This document shows positions 1 through 9,600 of a stretch of DNA of 57,613 nucleotides, one piece after another (position 1 is the stretch's first letter; each line of letters begins with the position of its first letter). The DNA comes from Candidatus Aenigmarchaeum subterraneum SCGC AAA011-O16 (lineage in GTDB: Archaea; Aenigmatarchaeota; Aenigmatarchaeia; Aenigmatarchaeales; Aenigmatarchaeaceae). The stretch covers positions 1-57,613 of the forward strand of contig ASMQ01000001.1 in NCBI GenBank assembly GCA_000405245.1, in the 5' to 3' direction. Made by a program: the position numbers and the translations under genes. The notes beneath the pieces are model-generated. The model was given only the letters and a program-made list of their open reading frames with translations, was not told where the DNA came from and ran no database searches.

Positions 1-560
1 CAAATACGTCTATATACCAATCGCCAGGCAGAGAAGCATTGAAACTAAAATTAAAAACTAAAGTCAAGGCGGTAATTAAACCCGGATCTTCTGCAATGGG
101 TTTGGATGTTAAATTCACTGCAATGGTGTTCATTATAGGCAAGCCAGTCAAATTTAGTTCATCAATCTGAAGAAACTCACCTGCCATAGTACCTGTATCA
201 GCATAAAAAGTCCAGTTGAAAGTTCTTGTATCATTAAAATCCATGGATGAATTCCGTATAGGCTCGCAACCCAAAGCGTCTCCACCATCAACTACCAAAA
301 GTTGTGTCCTCGTATTTGTAGCGCTGTACGCAAAGATTCTAATGAATTCACCTGCATCTAACGCGGCTGGTGCAACATAATCATACTCGAAGTCTATAGC
401 TCTGTAGCCTGTTGTGTTGACAGCAGTGCTGCTTGTGTTCAATCTAAATACAGCACCGCTGATAGTTGTTGAACCCCTGTTTCCTACACAAGCAGCACTT
501 AGCCAAGCGGAAGTGGAAAACCACGGACCTACATTAGAAAAATTTGTCCCAGTTATTGTA
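1..560 (-). repeat. Inverted copy of 4538-5097
   Basis: Position 1 is the complement of 5097 and the match runs without a break that I could find to position 560 (4538). It copies the N-terminal domain of the giant surface protein in reverse orientation. It has no start region or reading frame of its own, so any ORF here is an artefact of the copy. The copy ends in the four bases TGTA (557-560), which also occur at the start of the next inverted block. Confidence 0.95.
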
Positions 561-721
561 ATTATATTGTCCCACAGCCAAATCGAGTTGTTCTGATGCT
601 CTTGAGTTTGCTCCGAGATTGTTAGCTAAATGTGTTAAGTTTCTTGTGAAATTGAAAGCAAGTATCTGTTGTCCGATGGAATTGTTTGCAGTCGCATTAT
701 GTACGCTTCTGTAAGTGACTG
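557..721 (-). repeat. Inverted copy of 8100-8264
   Basis: This block is the reverse complement of 8264 down to 8100, inside repeat unit 3 of the giant surface gene. It is joined to the preceding block through the shared TGTA at 557-560, which skips about 3.7 kb of the gene. The two joined places are not homologous to each other, so repeat-driven recombination does not explain the joint. From 722 the sequence is unrelated and enters the truncated gene that follows. Confidence 0.93.
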
Positions 722-1387
722 CCAGCAAAGCCTACAGACGTAAAGACGGCAGTGCCTTTCAAAATTCAGCAGACTAATAATCAGTATGAAATAATTTTTA
801 CCAAGACTATATCAAAAGGCAACGAATTCAATATTACTGTGGACTTTCAAACAACCGGCTTGGTGGATAAAGTGGGCGACAAAAATTTGTTCACGTTCAC
901 ATTCAGGCAACCCGTCGATGAATTCACACTGAATGTAGCTTTGCCACCACAATCCGCAATCGTTGATGAGGGTGGAAGTCTTTTGATCACTAGACCAGTC
1001 AGAATAGCTACAGATGGACAGAGAATTCTTTTAGAATGGTCTAAACAGATAATCTCCGGAGAAGAATATGTAGTCTTTGTGCAATACAGGGCTGCAGATA
1101 CAGGAGCTTCTGCAACACCCTTCATTATAGTTGCAGTGTTAGTCGCGGCAGCAATCCTTGTCTTAAGATTCAGAAAAATGACAAAACATAAACTGATTAA
1201 AGACGTTGTTAATGAGGACGAAAAGAAAATCGTAGACTACGTGGCAAAGAATGATGAAGTGCTACAAGAAGATTTGAAAAAGCATCTCGATTGGTCAAAA
1301 ACAAAAGTGAGCAAAGTCATAAGGAATTTAGAAATGAAAAATATTATAGAGAAGAAACCCTACAAAAAACAAACAAACTCAGATTAA
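722..1387 (+). CDS. Membrane-anchored winged-helix protein, 5' end missing
   Basis: The frame is open from the rearrangement joint at 721/722 and has no convincing start; the first possible initiator is GTG at 752, in mid-domain. The visible part has an extracellular beta-rich region (roughly the first 130 residues), one membrane segment around FIIVAVLVAAAILVLRF, then a charged cytoplasmic winged helix-turn-helix domain (around DEKKIVDYVAKNDEV to RNLEMKNIIEKK). This architecture recurs in archaea as membrane-tethered MarR/ArsR-like proteins that may pass an outside signal to DNA; that role is inferred. The original N-terminus and signal peptide are lost at the joint. Ligand and target are unknown. 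Confidence 0.75.
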   Translation, partial: PAKPTDVKTAVPFKIQQTNNQYEIIFTKTISKGNEFNITVDFQTTGLVDKVGDKNLFTFTFRQPVDEFTLNVALPPQSAIVDEGGSLLITRPVRIATDGQRILLEWSKQIISGEEYVVFVQYRAADTGASATPFIIVAVLVAAAILVLRFRKMTKHKLIKDVVNEDEKKIVDYVAKNDEVLQEDLKKHLDWSKTKVSKVIRNLEMKNIIEKKPYKKQTNSD

Positions 1388-1506
1388 AATAGTTAATTGT
1401 TTTGGTGTTCGCTGTCTACTAGCATTTCTCCGATTTTAGCTGTATAGATTACAAACAGCATCTCATTCAAAAATTTTTCCATTCCAAATCAGTAAATAAT
1501 AAAGAA

Positions 1507-1534
1507 GCCATCAGTTATAAAGTTAACTGATGGC
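1507..1534 (-). terminator. Perfect hairpin, probable terminator between convergent genes
   Basis: GCCATCAGTTA at 1507-1517 pairs perfectly with TAACTGATGGC at 1524-1534 across a six-base loop. It lies 8 bases past the stop of the minus-strand gene at 1543-2805, and on that strand it is followed by the T-rich TTCTTTATTATTT. This fits a terminator or 3'-end stabiliser for that gene; being symmetrical it could also serve the plus-strand gene ending at 1387. The rest of 1388-1542 shows no gene. Confidence 0.6.
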
Positions 1535-1542
1535 AATTAAAG

Positions 1543-2805
1543 CTAAACACCGGCACTCAAAGTTCTGTTCACAGTAAACATGGCTCGGGCTGCGTTGTTT
1601 GTCTCATCAGACTCTCTAATCAGTTCTGTAAAATCTGCGGTTGCAACAATTGTGTGATCTCCTATGCCTGCCACATTCGTATATTGCACCAAGACAGTCG
1701 ATGAGCCGCCTTCCTCTGTTTCTGTCACAGTTTGTTCTGCAACAGTCACGTTAGCTGTGAAGTCAAATATTTTCACAACATAGTTTTCAGCACTCTCATC
1801 TCCAAGGTTTGTCAAATTCACTGTTATGCTCGCTGTTCCGCCTTCTCCTACTATCAAAGGCTCTATTGAAACGCTTGTCACAGTCAAATCAGCTCTTTCT
1901 TCAGCCTCTTCTAATGCAACAACATGCTTTGCGGCATTTCTTGCATTAGCACATGCTGCAACTGCTTGTCCAAAAGCTCTTCCTGTTCTGTTTCCTGTTG
2001 TCAGAGCCGCTTCTGCATTTTCTAAATGCTTCTCCGCATTTGTCAAGAGGGCTTGACCAGCGTTATCAAGCTGTTTTGTCTTTAATTCCTCTATTAGCTC
2101 TGCACACTCTGCTAATCTTGTATCTAGCCTTGTGCTAACAGTGGCTTTCACCTCTTCTCTCTCATGCAATCTTTCTTTGAAATCTTCTGCCTTTTCAAAG
2201 AATTTTTCCGCAAACTTTTCAGGCACGTTTAATGTTACTGTCTTTTCCCCGACAGTGACAGTCATCTCAACAAACTCTCTTTCCCCAACACGTGCAGCTA
2301 TTTCAGCTCTTTTCCGCAAAGATCTTTCCATAGCTCTTTCTATAGCTGCTTTTGCCATCTCACTTCTAAGCTCTTGATAAAGTCTTTGCATGACTAAAGC
2401 GTGCTGGTAGTTTTGTTCTCTTATCTCGTCAACAATCTCAGTTACATTTCTTCCACTCGCTATGGCCCTTTCTAAATAACTATCTGTAGCTTCCAGTCCT
2501 CCCTCATAATCGCCAATCGTTTGTTCAGCAAGTTCTGTTCTATCTTGCTCCTGCATCATCCTTGCCTCAGCCAATCTAGTCTTTGCAAACTGATAATGCA
2601 TCTTAGCTTTTGTAGCCTCGTCAAACGTAAAGAACAAACTTAGACCTTCACCCCATCTTTTGAACATATAGAATGGGCTGTCAGGGGTTGTCCCTGCATC
2701 TGCTCCTATAAGCTGCTCGTCTGAAACTTCCTGAGCAAAGGCTATAGGCATAGATAGGACTAGAAAGCCAATCACTGCTCCTAAAAGTTTTTTCATTTTT
2801 TTCAC
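1543..2805 (-). CDS. Secreted DUF5667/CARDB-domain protein
   Basis: A 420-residue exported protein. Residues 1-24 form a signal peptide ending in AFAQ. Residues about 35-110 match the DUF5667 pattern (TPDSPFYMFKRWGEG, then LFFTFDEATKAK and a helical region); the middle (110-300) is charged and helical. Residues about 300-410 look like a CARDB adhesion fold (VSIEPLIVGEGGTASITVNL and ESDETNNA). CARDB modules are bacterial and archaeal Ig-like cell-surface domains. It is the last gene of a three-gene minus-strand run with 1-3 base gaps, and a strong hairpin follows it. Likely a cell-surface stalk or adhesion component; partner unknown. Confidence 0.8.
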   Translation of the reverse strand: MKKMKKLLGAVIGFLVLSMPIAFAQEVSDEQLIGADAGTTPDSPFYMFKRWGEGLSLFFTFDEATKAKMHYQFAKTRLAEARMMQEQDRTELAEQTIGDYEGGLEATDSYLERAIASGRNVTEIVDEIREQNYQHALVMQRLYQELRSEMAKAAIERAMERSLRKRAEIAARVGEREFVEMTVTVGEKTVTLNVPEKFAEKFFEKAEDFKERLHEREEVKATVSTRLDTRLAECAELIEELKTKQLDNAGQALLTNAEKHLENAEAALTTGNRTGRAFGQAVAACANARNAAKHVVALEEAEERADLTVTSVSIEPLIVGEGGTASITVNLTNLGDESAENYVVKIFDFTANVTVAEQTVTETEEGGSSTVLVQYTNVAGIGDHTIVATADFTELIRESDETNNAARAMFTVNRTLSAGV

Positions 2806-2808
2806 CTC

Positions 2809-3120
2809 TTAATTTTCTCCTTTTTTAAACATTGGTGGTTCAACCTTTTCTACTTTATACCAAGGCATCTGACGCACAAACGTTTCATCCACCTCGGACC
2901 AACGAACATTAACTCTGCAGTGATTCTTTGTAATTAGCCTTTGTGATATACTAGTGTCATCTAAATATATCGCTGCGTAGCCAGCAAGTACATCCCTACG
3001 GCCAGCTATGTCTCTAGCCTCTTCTGGCGTTGGGGCAGCGTAAACTATTCTATCGTTTACATAAATCCCCCATGCCTTTCTTGTTGGATTGTATTCTCTG
3101 ATTTTTATTTCATCAATCAT
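2809..3120 (-). CDS. Hypothetical protein, 103 residues
   Basis: I do not recognise this family. It is soluble, with no signal peptide or membrane segment, and starts MIDEIKIREYNPTRKAWG. Mixed alpha/beta composition with a middle stretch TPEEARDIAGRRDVL is visible. The ATG at 3120 lies one base after the stop of the small gene at 3122-3271, and its stop lies three bases before the DUF5667/CARDB gene, so the three are probably cotranscribed. No function can be assigned from sequence. Confidence 0.6.
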   Translation of the reverse strand: MIDEIKIREYNPTRKAWGIYVNDRIVYAAPTPEEARDIAGRRDVLAGYAAIYLDDTSISQRLITKNHCRVNVRWSEVDETFVRQMPWYKVEKVEPPMFKKGEN

Positions 3121-3121
3121 T

Positions 3122-3271
3122 TTATTCTACCTCAATTACAAAGAGCAAGCCATCGTCCTTTACTTTCAGGAAGTACGTCTTGCCTTCGAACTCGAACATG
3201 TATATTCCTTGAGGGTTTGCTATCGCTTCATCCTCAGGTATAAGCCCGAGGTCGAAATTTTCAAATCTCAT
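3122..3271 (-). CDS. Small acidic protein, 49 residues
   Basis: A short ORF beginning MRFENFDLGLIPEDEA and ending FVIEVE. It contains the beta-hairpin-like GIYMFEFEGKTYFLKVKD, the kind of strand-turn-strand seen in small beta proteins. Its TAA is separated by one base from the ATG of the next gene, which is the main reason for believing it. It would be the first gene of the minus-strand operon, with the promoter in the 134-base space shared with the divergent surface cluster. I see no clear ribosome binding site. Function unknown. Confidence 0.55.
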   Translation of the reverse strand: MRFENFDLGLIPEDEAIANPQGIYMFEFEGKTYFLKVKDDGLLFVIEVE

Positions 3272-3405
3272 AAGAATAATTAGTATAGGGAGGGGTATAA
3301 CGGAACTTAGGAAACCGTCCCTTTCACCCTTCTAAAACATGCTTTTTGAAGAAAATGGAGGCGTATAATCGTTTCTTTCGGTTTCATTAACTATTAATAT
3401 TCTAC
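3272..3405. promoter_or_regulatory. Divergent intergenic promoter region
   Basis: This 134-base stretch separates the minus-strand operon (start 3271) from surface cluster A (start near 3406). It holds AT-rich elements, including TTAACTATTAATATTC just before the plus-strand gene, and an imperfect palindrome around ACGGAACTTAGGAAACCGT that could be an operator. No gene is visible. The assignment rests on position and composition only. Confidence 0.35.
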
Positions 3406-4287
3406 TTGCAAATAATTATCAGTGGTCCTGTGGTAGAAAGGGTTTTGATAGTATTAGTCCTTAGTATAATCTTCATTTTCGGAGTTTTCCTTGCAGGGAG
3501 ACTTACAGGATTCTTTCTGGTAAACATTACTGAAAATGCGACAGGCAATGCTACTGAAAATTTAACAGAGAATTCAACATTAGGAAATTTGACAGAAAAT
3601 TTTACGGAGACTGCTCCAGAAGTGTCAAATGCAACTGAGAATACCACACAACCTGAGGTCAATTTAACTCCGAAGAAGCCAGAAATACTTCCGCCATTCG
3701 AAACTCCGCCATCACCCCCTCCTTTTGTAGAATCTTTGGTTTTAAATCCTTCATTTAATGATCGCCGAGAAGGTAATCCCAATTTGTTCAAAAACTGGTT
3801 CTCACAGAATAGTGTTGATGGGATTGATGACGGAGATCATGAAGAATGGTTGTATGTGCCAGTTGCTAATGTAGGTAGAACAGCTTCGCCATCTTTTAAT
3901 TTCTCAGCATGGTCCATTTCCCCAGAAGTCACCTCAAGATCTTTTAATGTAGGACCTAAAAAGTATTCACTTGTACTTTATTTCAAAACAAGTTCTACAT
4001 ATTCGCAAGTGGATGATCTAGGGATTATAGGACTATCGTTCTTTCTTTTTGATGTAAATGGGAATTTCCTGAATTCTGACGACATAATCTTTGGCCCCTC
4101 CTCTTATTTTCTTCCAGATCCAGACCTCTTTGAATCCGCATCGATTGAAAATGAAGGGGACTGGATTAAACTTTCGATAACAACCACAGCACTCCCTGCC
4201 TCAGGAATTGGAAAATTGGCTCTTGGTTCAAGATTCGTAGAAGGATATGTTTTGATTGATGATGTCTCTATCAGCGTGGTGCAATGA
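3406..4287 (+). CDS. Membrane-anchored jelly-roll-like surface protein
   Basis: First gene of surface cluster A, about 293 residues. An N-terminal hydrophobic segment (about residues 13-38) acts as anchor or signal. A low-complexity N/T/E linker (about 40-95) is full of NxT/S sequons, followed by a proline-rich stretch (PPFETPPSPPP). The C-terminal 180 residues resemble carbohydrate-binding jelly rolls: it opens LVLNPSFND and closes GYVLIDDVSIS, a typical first and last strand. The start is a TTG at 3406; GTG at 3430 is an alternative. Its stop overlaps the ATG of the giant gene (ATGA), indicating cotranscription. Cluster B opens with a similar protein. Sugar binding is inferred, not shown. 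Confidence 0.7.
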   Translation: MQIIISGPVVERVLIVLVLSIIFIFGVFLAGRLTGFFLVNITENATGNATENLTENSTLGNLTENFTETAPEVSNATENTTQPEVNLTPKKPEILPPFETPPSPPPFVESLVLNPSFNDRREGNPNLFKNWFSQNSVDGIDDGDHEEWLYVPVANVGRTASPSFNFSAWSISPEVTSRSFNVGPKKYSLVLYFKTSSTYSQVDDLGIIGLSFFLFDVNGNFLNSDDIIFGPSSYFLPDPDLFESASIENEGDWIKLSITTTALPASGIGKLALGSRFVEGYVLIDDVSISVVQ

Positions 4288-6650
4288 ACAGAAGCAAAAA
4301 TTTACAAACAATTTTGGTAATAGGGTTTATAATTCTAATAATCGTCCTAGTAAACAACGCATTTGCTGTCCAGACAGACTACCAAGGTTGTTCTGCCAGA
4401 GACATTTATAACGGAACTGGAATGGACTGTGGTACCAATTTAGATACAAGAAATGATTTGCTGAGAATGAACATAACTTCTCAAAGTGTTGATGGTGACA
4501 GGGAGAGATTTTTTAACGAAACTTTTGATACAAATACTACAATAACTGGGACAAATTTTTCTAATGTAGGTCCGTGGTTTTCCACTTCCGCTTGGCTAAG
4601 TGCTGCTTGTGTAGGAAACAGGGGTTCAACAACTATCAGCGGTGCTGTATTTAGATTGAACACAAGCAGCACTGCTGTCAACACAACAGGCTACAGAGCT
4701 ATAGACTTCGAGTATGATTATGTTGCACCAGCCGCGTTAGATGCAGGTGAATTCATTAGAATCTTTGCGTACAGCGCTACAAATACGAGGACACAACTTT
4801 TGGTAGTTGATGGTGGAGACGCTTTGGGTTGCGAGCCTATACGGAATTCATCCATGGATTTTAATGATACAAGAACTTTCAACTGGACTTTTTATGCTGA
4901 TACAGGTACTATGGCAGGTGAGTTTCTTCAGATTGATGAACTAAATTTGACTGGCTTGCCTATAATGAACACCATTGCAGTGAATTTAACATCCAAACCC
5001 ATTGCAGAAGATCCGGGTTTAATTACCGCCTTGACTTTAGTTTTTAATTTTAGTTTCAATGCTTCTCTGCCTGGCGATTGGTATATAGACGTATTTGACA
5101 ATAATGCTGTGCAGTGGGTTAACAAGATGTCGGGATTAATAAATACCACTTGGATTCAACCAAACATAACACTGGACGTCAGTCCTTCAGATTTTGTCAA
5201 TTCTTCTGGACATGTCATGACAAGAATAAGAACTGACATGATTAGGAAGTATTATAATGCAACAAATGCCTTCAACCTTTCCGTAGACTGGTTTAACACA
5301 TCTGTTACTTTTATTTCAAATCGACCGCCGAGATTCAAAGATAACACAACAAACTTTGGATTGTCGACTCCATATTCTCCGGGAAAGAACTTGGGCTTTC
5401 AAGCAAATTGGTCAGACCCTGATGCTGGAGGTAATGCAGCAGTTAGTAAAGCAATTTTTGAAATCAATCTTTCAGGAACAATAACAAATTATACAAGATT
5501 CACTACGCCAGCCATAAACAACGGAACAGATGGGGTTTACACAATCAATTTTACAATGCCTCAAACTAGAGGAGCAGGTCAATATCAATACAGATGGTTT
5601 GCTAATGATACTTCGAACTCATTCAACCAGACAACCATAGTCATCTTTGAGATCACACAGAACGACACAAAAAACATGATAATGAATCTGACTTTAAATG
5701 GGACAGAGGCTGACTTATCTAGGACTTACAGATTTGTCCACAATGCTACTGCGAACAGCTCCGCTGTAGTAGATGCTGTGTTAGCTTTCAACTTCACAAG
5801 AAACACCACACATTTGGCAAGCAATCTGGTCGACGGAAATACTGCATCAGAACAATTGGACAGGGCAGTCGGTCAATACAATTTCACTTACAATACATCA
5901 GGAAATGCTAATTATTCGTCAGCTACAAAATCTTTGCTTTTGACGGTTTTCAATTCGAGCCAAAGTGCAGAATTAAAAGTTGTACCTTATCCTAACACAT
6001 ACGGGAATCCTACAACAGCTACATGCATAGGCAATGGTACAGATTTCGTTGGTGGAATTGTCTCACCACCAGCTTATGGATTATTTAGAAATGCCAGCGA
6101 CGTCACTGCTACAGAAAACAACACAGCACTAGTTCTGCCGACTCTACAATGGGCATATGTCTGCAATGTCACAAATACGCAGAACTATACTTTTTCAACA
6201 AACTACTCGCTCTACAACATAAGCAAAGCTGATTTGAATGTAACTCTGCAACTGAATGGGACGCAAGGCAATAGAAATTACACGGAAAGGCAAGTCGCAA
6301 ACTTCACTGCATATACAAACTTCTCTTTAGTCGAGAACACACAAAAACTGATTTTGACTTCTAATTATACCGGCTGGATAGACTTGACATCCAATCAGTA
6401 TATATTCAACACTACTAACCTGACGACTGTTGGGCAGAACTGGAATATTTCTGGGTATTTTGTAGGTAACGGGAACATAAGTTATCGGCAACAGTTCTAT
6501 CTGTTCAACGTGACTGCCGTACCGCCTAATCAAGTTCCGCAGTACAAAGACAACACAACAAATTTCGGACTTTCAACACCATATTCTCCGGGAAAGAACT
6601 ATGGATTCCAGATAAATTGGACAGATCTGAAGGCGGAAATGCTGCAGTAA
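4284..6650 (+). CDS. Giant repeat surface glycoprotein, N-terminal part (frameshifted)
   Basis: N-terminal 788 codons of what should be a 2842-residue protein running to 12811. Residues 1-28 are a signal peptide (hydrophobic core, then NNAFAVQ). Residues about 30-340 form a domain paralogous to the start of the 29719-35022 protein (shared VNTTGYR, LDAGE and TRTQL-type blocks). From residue about 347 (nt 5322) the 392-residue repeats begin. At 6624-6629 the repeat reads GAT CTG where other units read GAT CCT GAA, so one C is missing; the frame then hits TAA at 6648. The reading frame continues in the next feature. Dense NxS/T sequons suggest heavy N-glycosylation. Confidence 0.85.
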   Translation: MNRSKNLQTILVIGFIILIIVLVNNAFAVQTDYQGCSARDIYNGTGMDCGTNLDTRNDLLRMNITSQSVDGDRERFFNETFDTNTTITGTNFSNVGPWFSTSAWLSAACVGNRGSTTISGAVFRLNTSSTAVNTTGYRAIDFEYDYVAPAALDAGEFIRIFAYSATNTRTQLLVVDGGDALGCEPIRNSSMDFNDTRTFNWTFYADTGTMAGEFLQIDELNLTGLPIMNTIAVNLTSKPIAEDPGLITALTLVFNFSFNASLPGDWYIDVFDNNAVQWVNKMSGLINTTWIQPNITLDVSPSDFVNSSGHVMTRIRTDMIRKYYNATNAFNLSVDWFNTSVTFISNRPPRFKDNTTNFGLSTPYSPGKNLGFQANWSDPDAGGNAAVSKAIFEINLSGTITNYTRFTTPAINNGTDGVYTINFTMPQTRGAGQYQYRWFANDTSNSFNQTTIVIFEITQNDTKNMIMNLTLNGTEADLSRTYRFVHNATANSSAVVDAVLAFNFTRNTTHLASNLVDGNTASEQLDRAVGQYNFTYNTSGNANYSSATKSLLLTVFNSSQSAELKVVPYPNTYGNPTTATCIGNGTDFVGGIVSPPAYGLFRNASDVTATENNTALVLPTLQWAYVCNVTNTQNYTFSTNYSLYNISKADLNVTLQLNGTQGNRNYTERQVANFTAYTNFSLVENTQKLILTSNYTGWIDLTSNQYIFNTTNLTTVGQNWNISGYFVGNGNISYRQQFYLFNVTAVPPNQVPQYKDNTTNFGLSTPYSPGKNYGFQINWTDLKAEMLQ

Positions 6651-9600
6651 GTAAGGTGATATTTGAAATTAATGTTTCTGGGACAATAACAAATTACACA
6701 AGGTATACTTCTCCGGCAGTAGGCAATGATACCTCTGGAGTCTACACAATTAATTTCACACAGCCTCAGTTTTCCGGAGCAGGCGAATACAGATATAGGT
6801 GGTTCGCTAACGACACAGGAAACGAATTCAATTTGACTAACGTTGTAATCTTCACTATCACGCAAAATAGGACATTAAGTTTCATGAACCTTACTCTCAA
6901 TGGAACTGAAGCAAACCTTGCTGTAACATACAGAAGCGTACATAATGCCACTGCAAATTCCAGCACAGTCACAGATGCAAATTTGCCTTTCAACTTTACA
7001 AGGAACATTACACACCTTTTCAGCAATATCTTTGACGGTCAGATAAATTCAGTTCAACTGGACTTGCCTGTCGGAGAATATAATTACACTTTCAACACAT
7101 CCGGAAATGCAAACTATTCGGCTGGAACAAAGTCCTTTATACATACTGTACAAAACGCGACTTCCAATGTGACTTTGACAATGACTCCAGGAGTAACGAC
7201 ATATCCTACTTCAACTACAACAGTCTGCACAGCAGATAACAGAGAAACTTCTGCAAATCTTTATAGAAACGCCTCTCTGGCAAATACGGAAAATAATACA
7301 GCTATAATTCTCGGAGCAGGACAGTGGGCATATACATGTAATGTCACTGCGACTCAGAACTTCACTTTCGCCGGAGTTACAAATATCCTTAACATAAGCA
7401 AAGGCGACGCGTTGTTGAATCTGACTTTGAATGGCACGCAAGCGAATAGAAACTACACGAGAAATGAGGTTGCTAACTTTACGGCCTACTCCAATGTCAG
7501 TTTTGTAAGAGAAGTGCAACAACTCATCCTGACTTCGAACTACACCGGATGGGTGGATTTAACATCCATTCAATACATTTTTAACACAACCAATTTGACT
7601 ACAGTAGGACAAAACTGGAACATAACAACGTATTTTGTAGGAAACTCCAATCTATCCTACACAACACGAAGTGTATTCTTTAATGTCAGCACTCCGCCAC
7701 CGAATCAACCCCCACAATATAAGGATAACACGACAAACTTTGGATTAGTAACAACATTCTCTCCTAACAAAAACTATGGATTTCAGATAAACTGGACCGA
7801 TCCGGAAAATGGAAACGCGGGAGTGAGCCAAGCTTTCTTTGAGACTAATGTTTCCGGAACGATCACTAATTACACCAGATTTTCATCACCGGCAGTGACA
7901 AACACATCTGCTAACGGGCTTTACATAATAAACTTCACACAAGAACAATTTTTACAGACAGGAGAATATAGATTCAGATGGTTTGCGAATGAGACTGGAA
8001 ACGAAGTTAATGAAACCAGCTTGGTTATTTTTACAATCAACAAAAACAGTACTTTCGACTTTATGAACTTGACTTTGAATAATACTGAGGCTTCCTTGTC
8101 AGTCACTTACAGAAGCGTACATAATGCGACTGCAAACAATTCCATCGGACAACAGATACTTGCTTTCAATTTCACAAGAAACTTAACACATTTAGCTAAC
8201 AATCTCGGAGCAAACTCAAGAGCATCAGAACAACTCGATTTGGCTGTGGGACAATATAATTACACGTACAACACATCTGGAAACATCAATTACACAGCGT
8301 CCACAAAATCATTCGTCTTGACTGTGAGCAATGCAACTTCTAATGCGACTTTAACTGTAACACCAACAGCTCCGGTCACTTACGCTGTTTCATCGACAGC
8401 AATCTGTACTTCAGATCACAAAGAGAGTTCTACAAATCTCTATAGGAATGACACACTTGCAAATACTGAAAATAATACAGGACTGTTCTTGCCGGCTGGT
8501 CAGTGGAAGTATATATGCAATGTCACAGCTACACAAAATTACACCTTTGCAACAGCATTGACAATTTACAACATCAGCAGAGGCGACGTGAATGTAACTT
8601 TACAATTAAATGGAACACAAGGCAACAGGAATTACACGCAAAGAGAAGTGGCTAACTTTACAGCATATACGAACGTATCTTTGGTTAGAGAAGTACAGAA
8701 ACTGATTTTGACTTCAAATTATACCGGATGGATTGACCTGACTTCCGATCAATATGTTTTTAACACAACAAACCTAACAACAATCGGACAAAATTTCAAC
8801 ATGTCCGGATATTTCGTTGGCAATTCAAATCTAAGTTATAGGCAACAGTTTTATCTATTCAACGTATCTACCCCGCCACCTAACCGTCCTCCGCAGTTTA
8901 AAGAGAACATAACCAACTTCGGGTTGGCATCAACATACTCACCTGGTAAAAATTATGGTTTTCAAATTAATTGGACAGACCCTGAATTTGGAAACGCGGG
9001 AATTGATAAAGTTATATTCGAAACAAACGTTTCTGGCGTTATAACGAATTATTCTAGATACGATTCTCCTGCTGTTACAAATACCTCAAATAATGGTCTT
9101 TATACAATTAACTTTACTCAGGAGCAATTCCCACAAGCCGGAGAGTATAGGATCAGGTGGTTCGCTAATGATAGCAATGCAGGTGAGAATGCTTTCAACT
9201 TGACAAGTCTTGTCATCTTTACTATTAATAAGAACACATCCTTCGACAGAATGAATTTGACATTGAACAAAACAGAAGCACCATTATCAGTTACCTATAG
9301 GAGCGTAACCAATGCGACTGGAAATCACTCCATATTTTTGACAGGACAAGTTCTGTCTTTAAACATGACTAGGAATACTACGCACTTCGACGGCTCCGTG
9401 ATTTCAGGCTTCTACGATGAACAACTTGATTTGGCTGTCAGTCAGTATAATTATACATTCAATACCTCCGGTAATGTCAATTACACCGCCGGAACCAAAT
9501 CATTTATTTTGACAGTGGGTAACGCTACAAGCAATGTCACTTTAACCGTAACTCCAGCCCCGACCACATATCCTACCCAGTCTACAGCAACATGTACAGG

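Noticed and set aside
414-596. ORF on the plus strand in the left end
   Set aside because: It is an antisense reading of the inverted copy of the giant gene's N-terminal domain and changes sequence at the TGTA joint.
534-728. ORF on the minus strand with YRSVHNAT and LDLAVGQYNY
   Set aside because: It is a fragment of repeat unit 3 in the inverted copy, cut at both joints; no independent gene.
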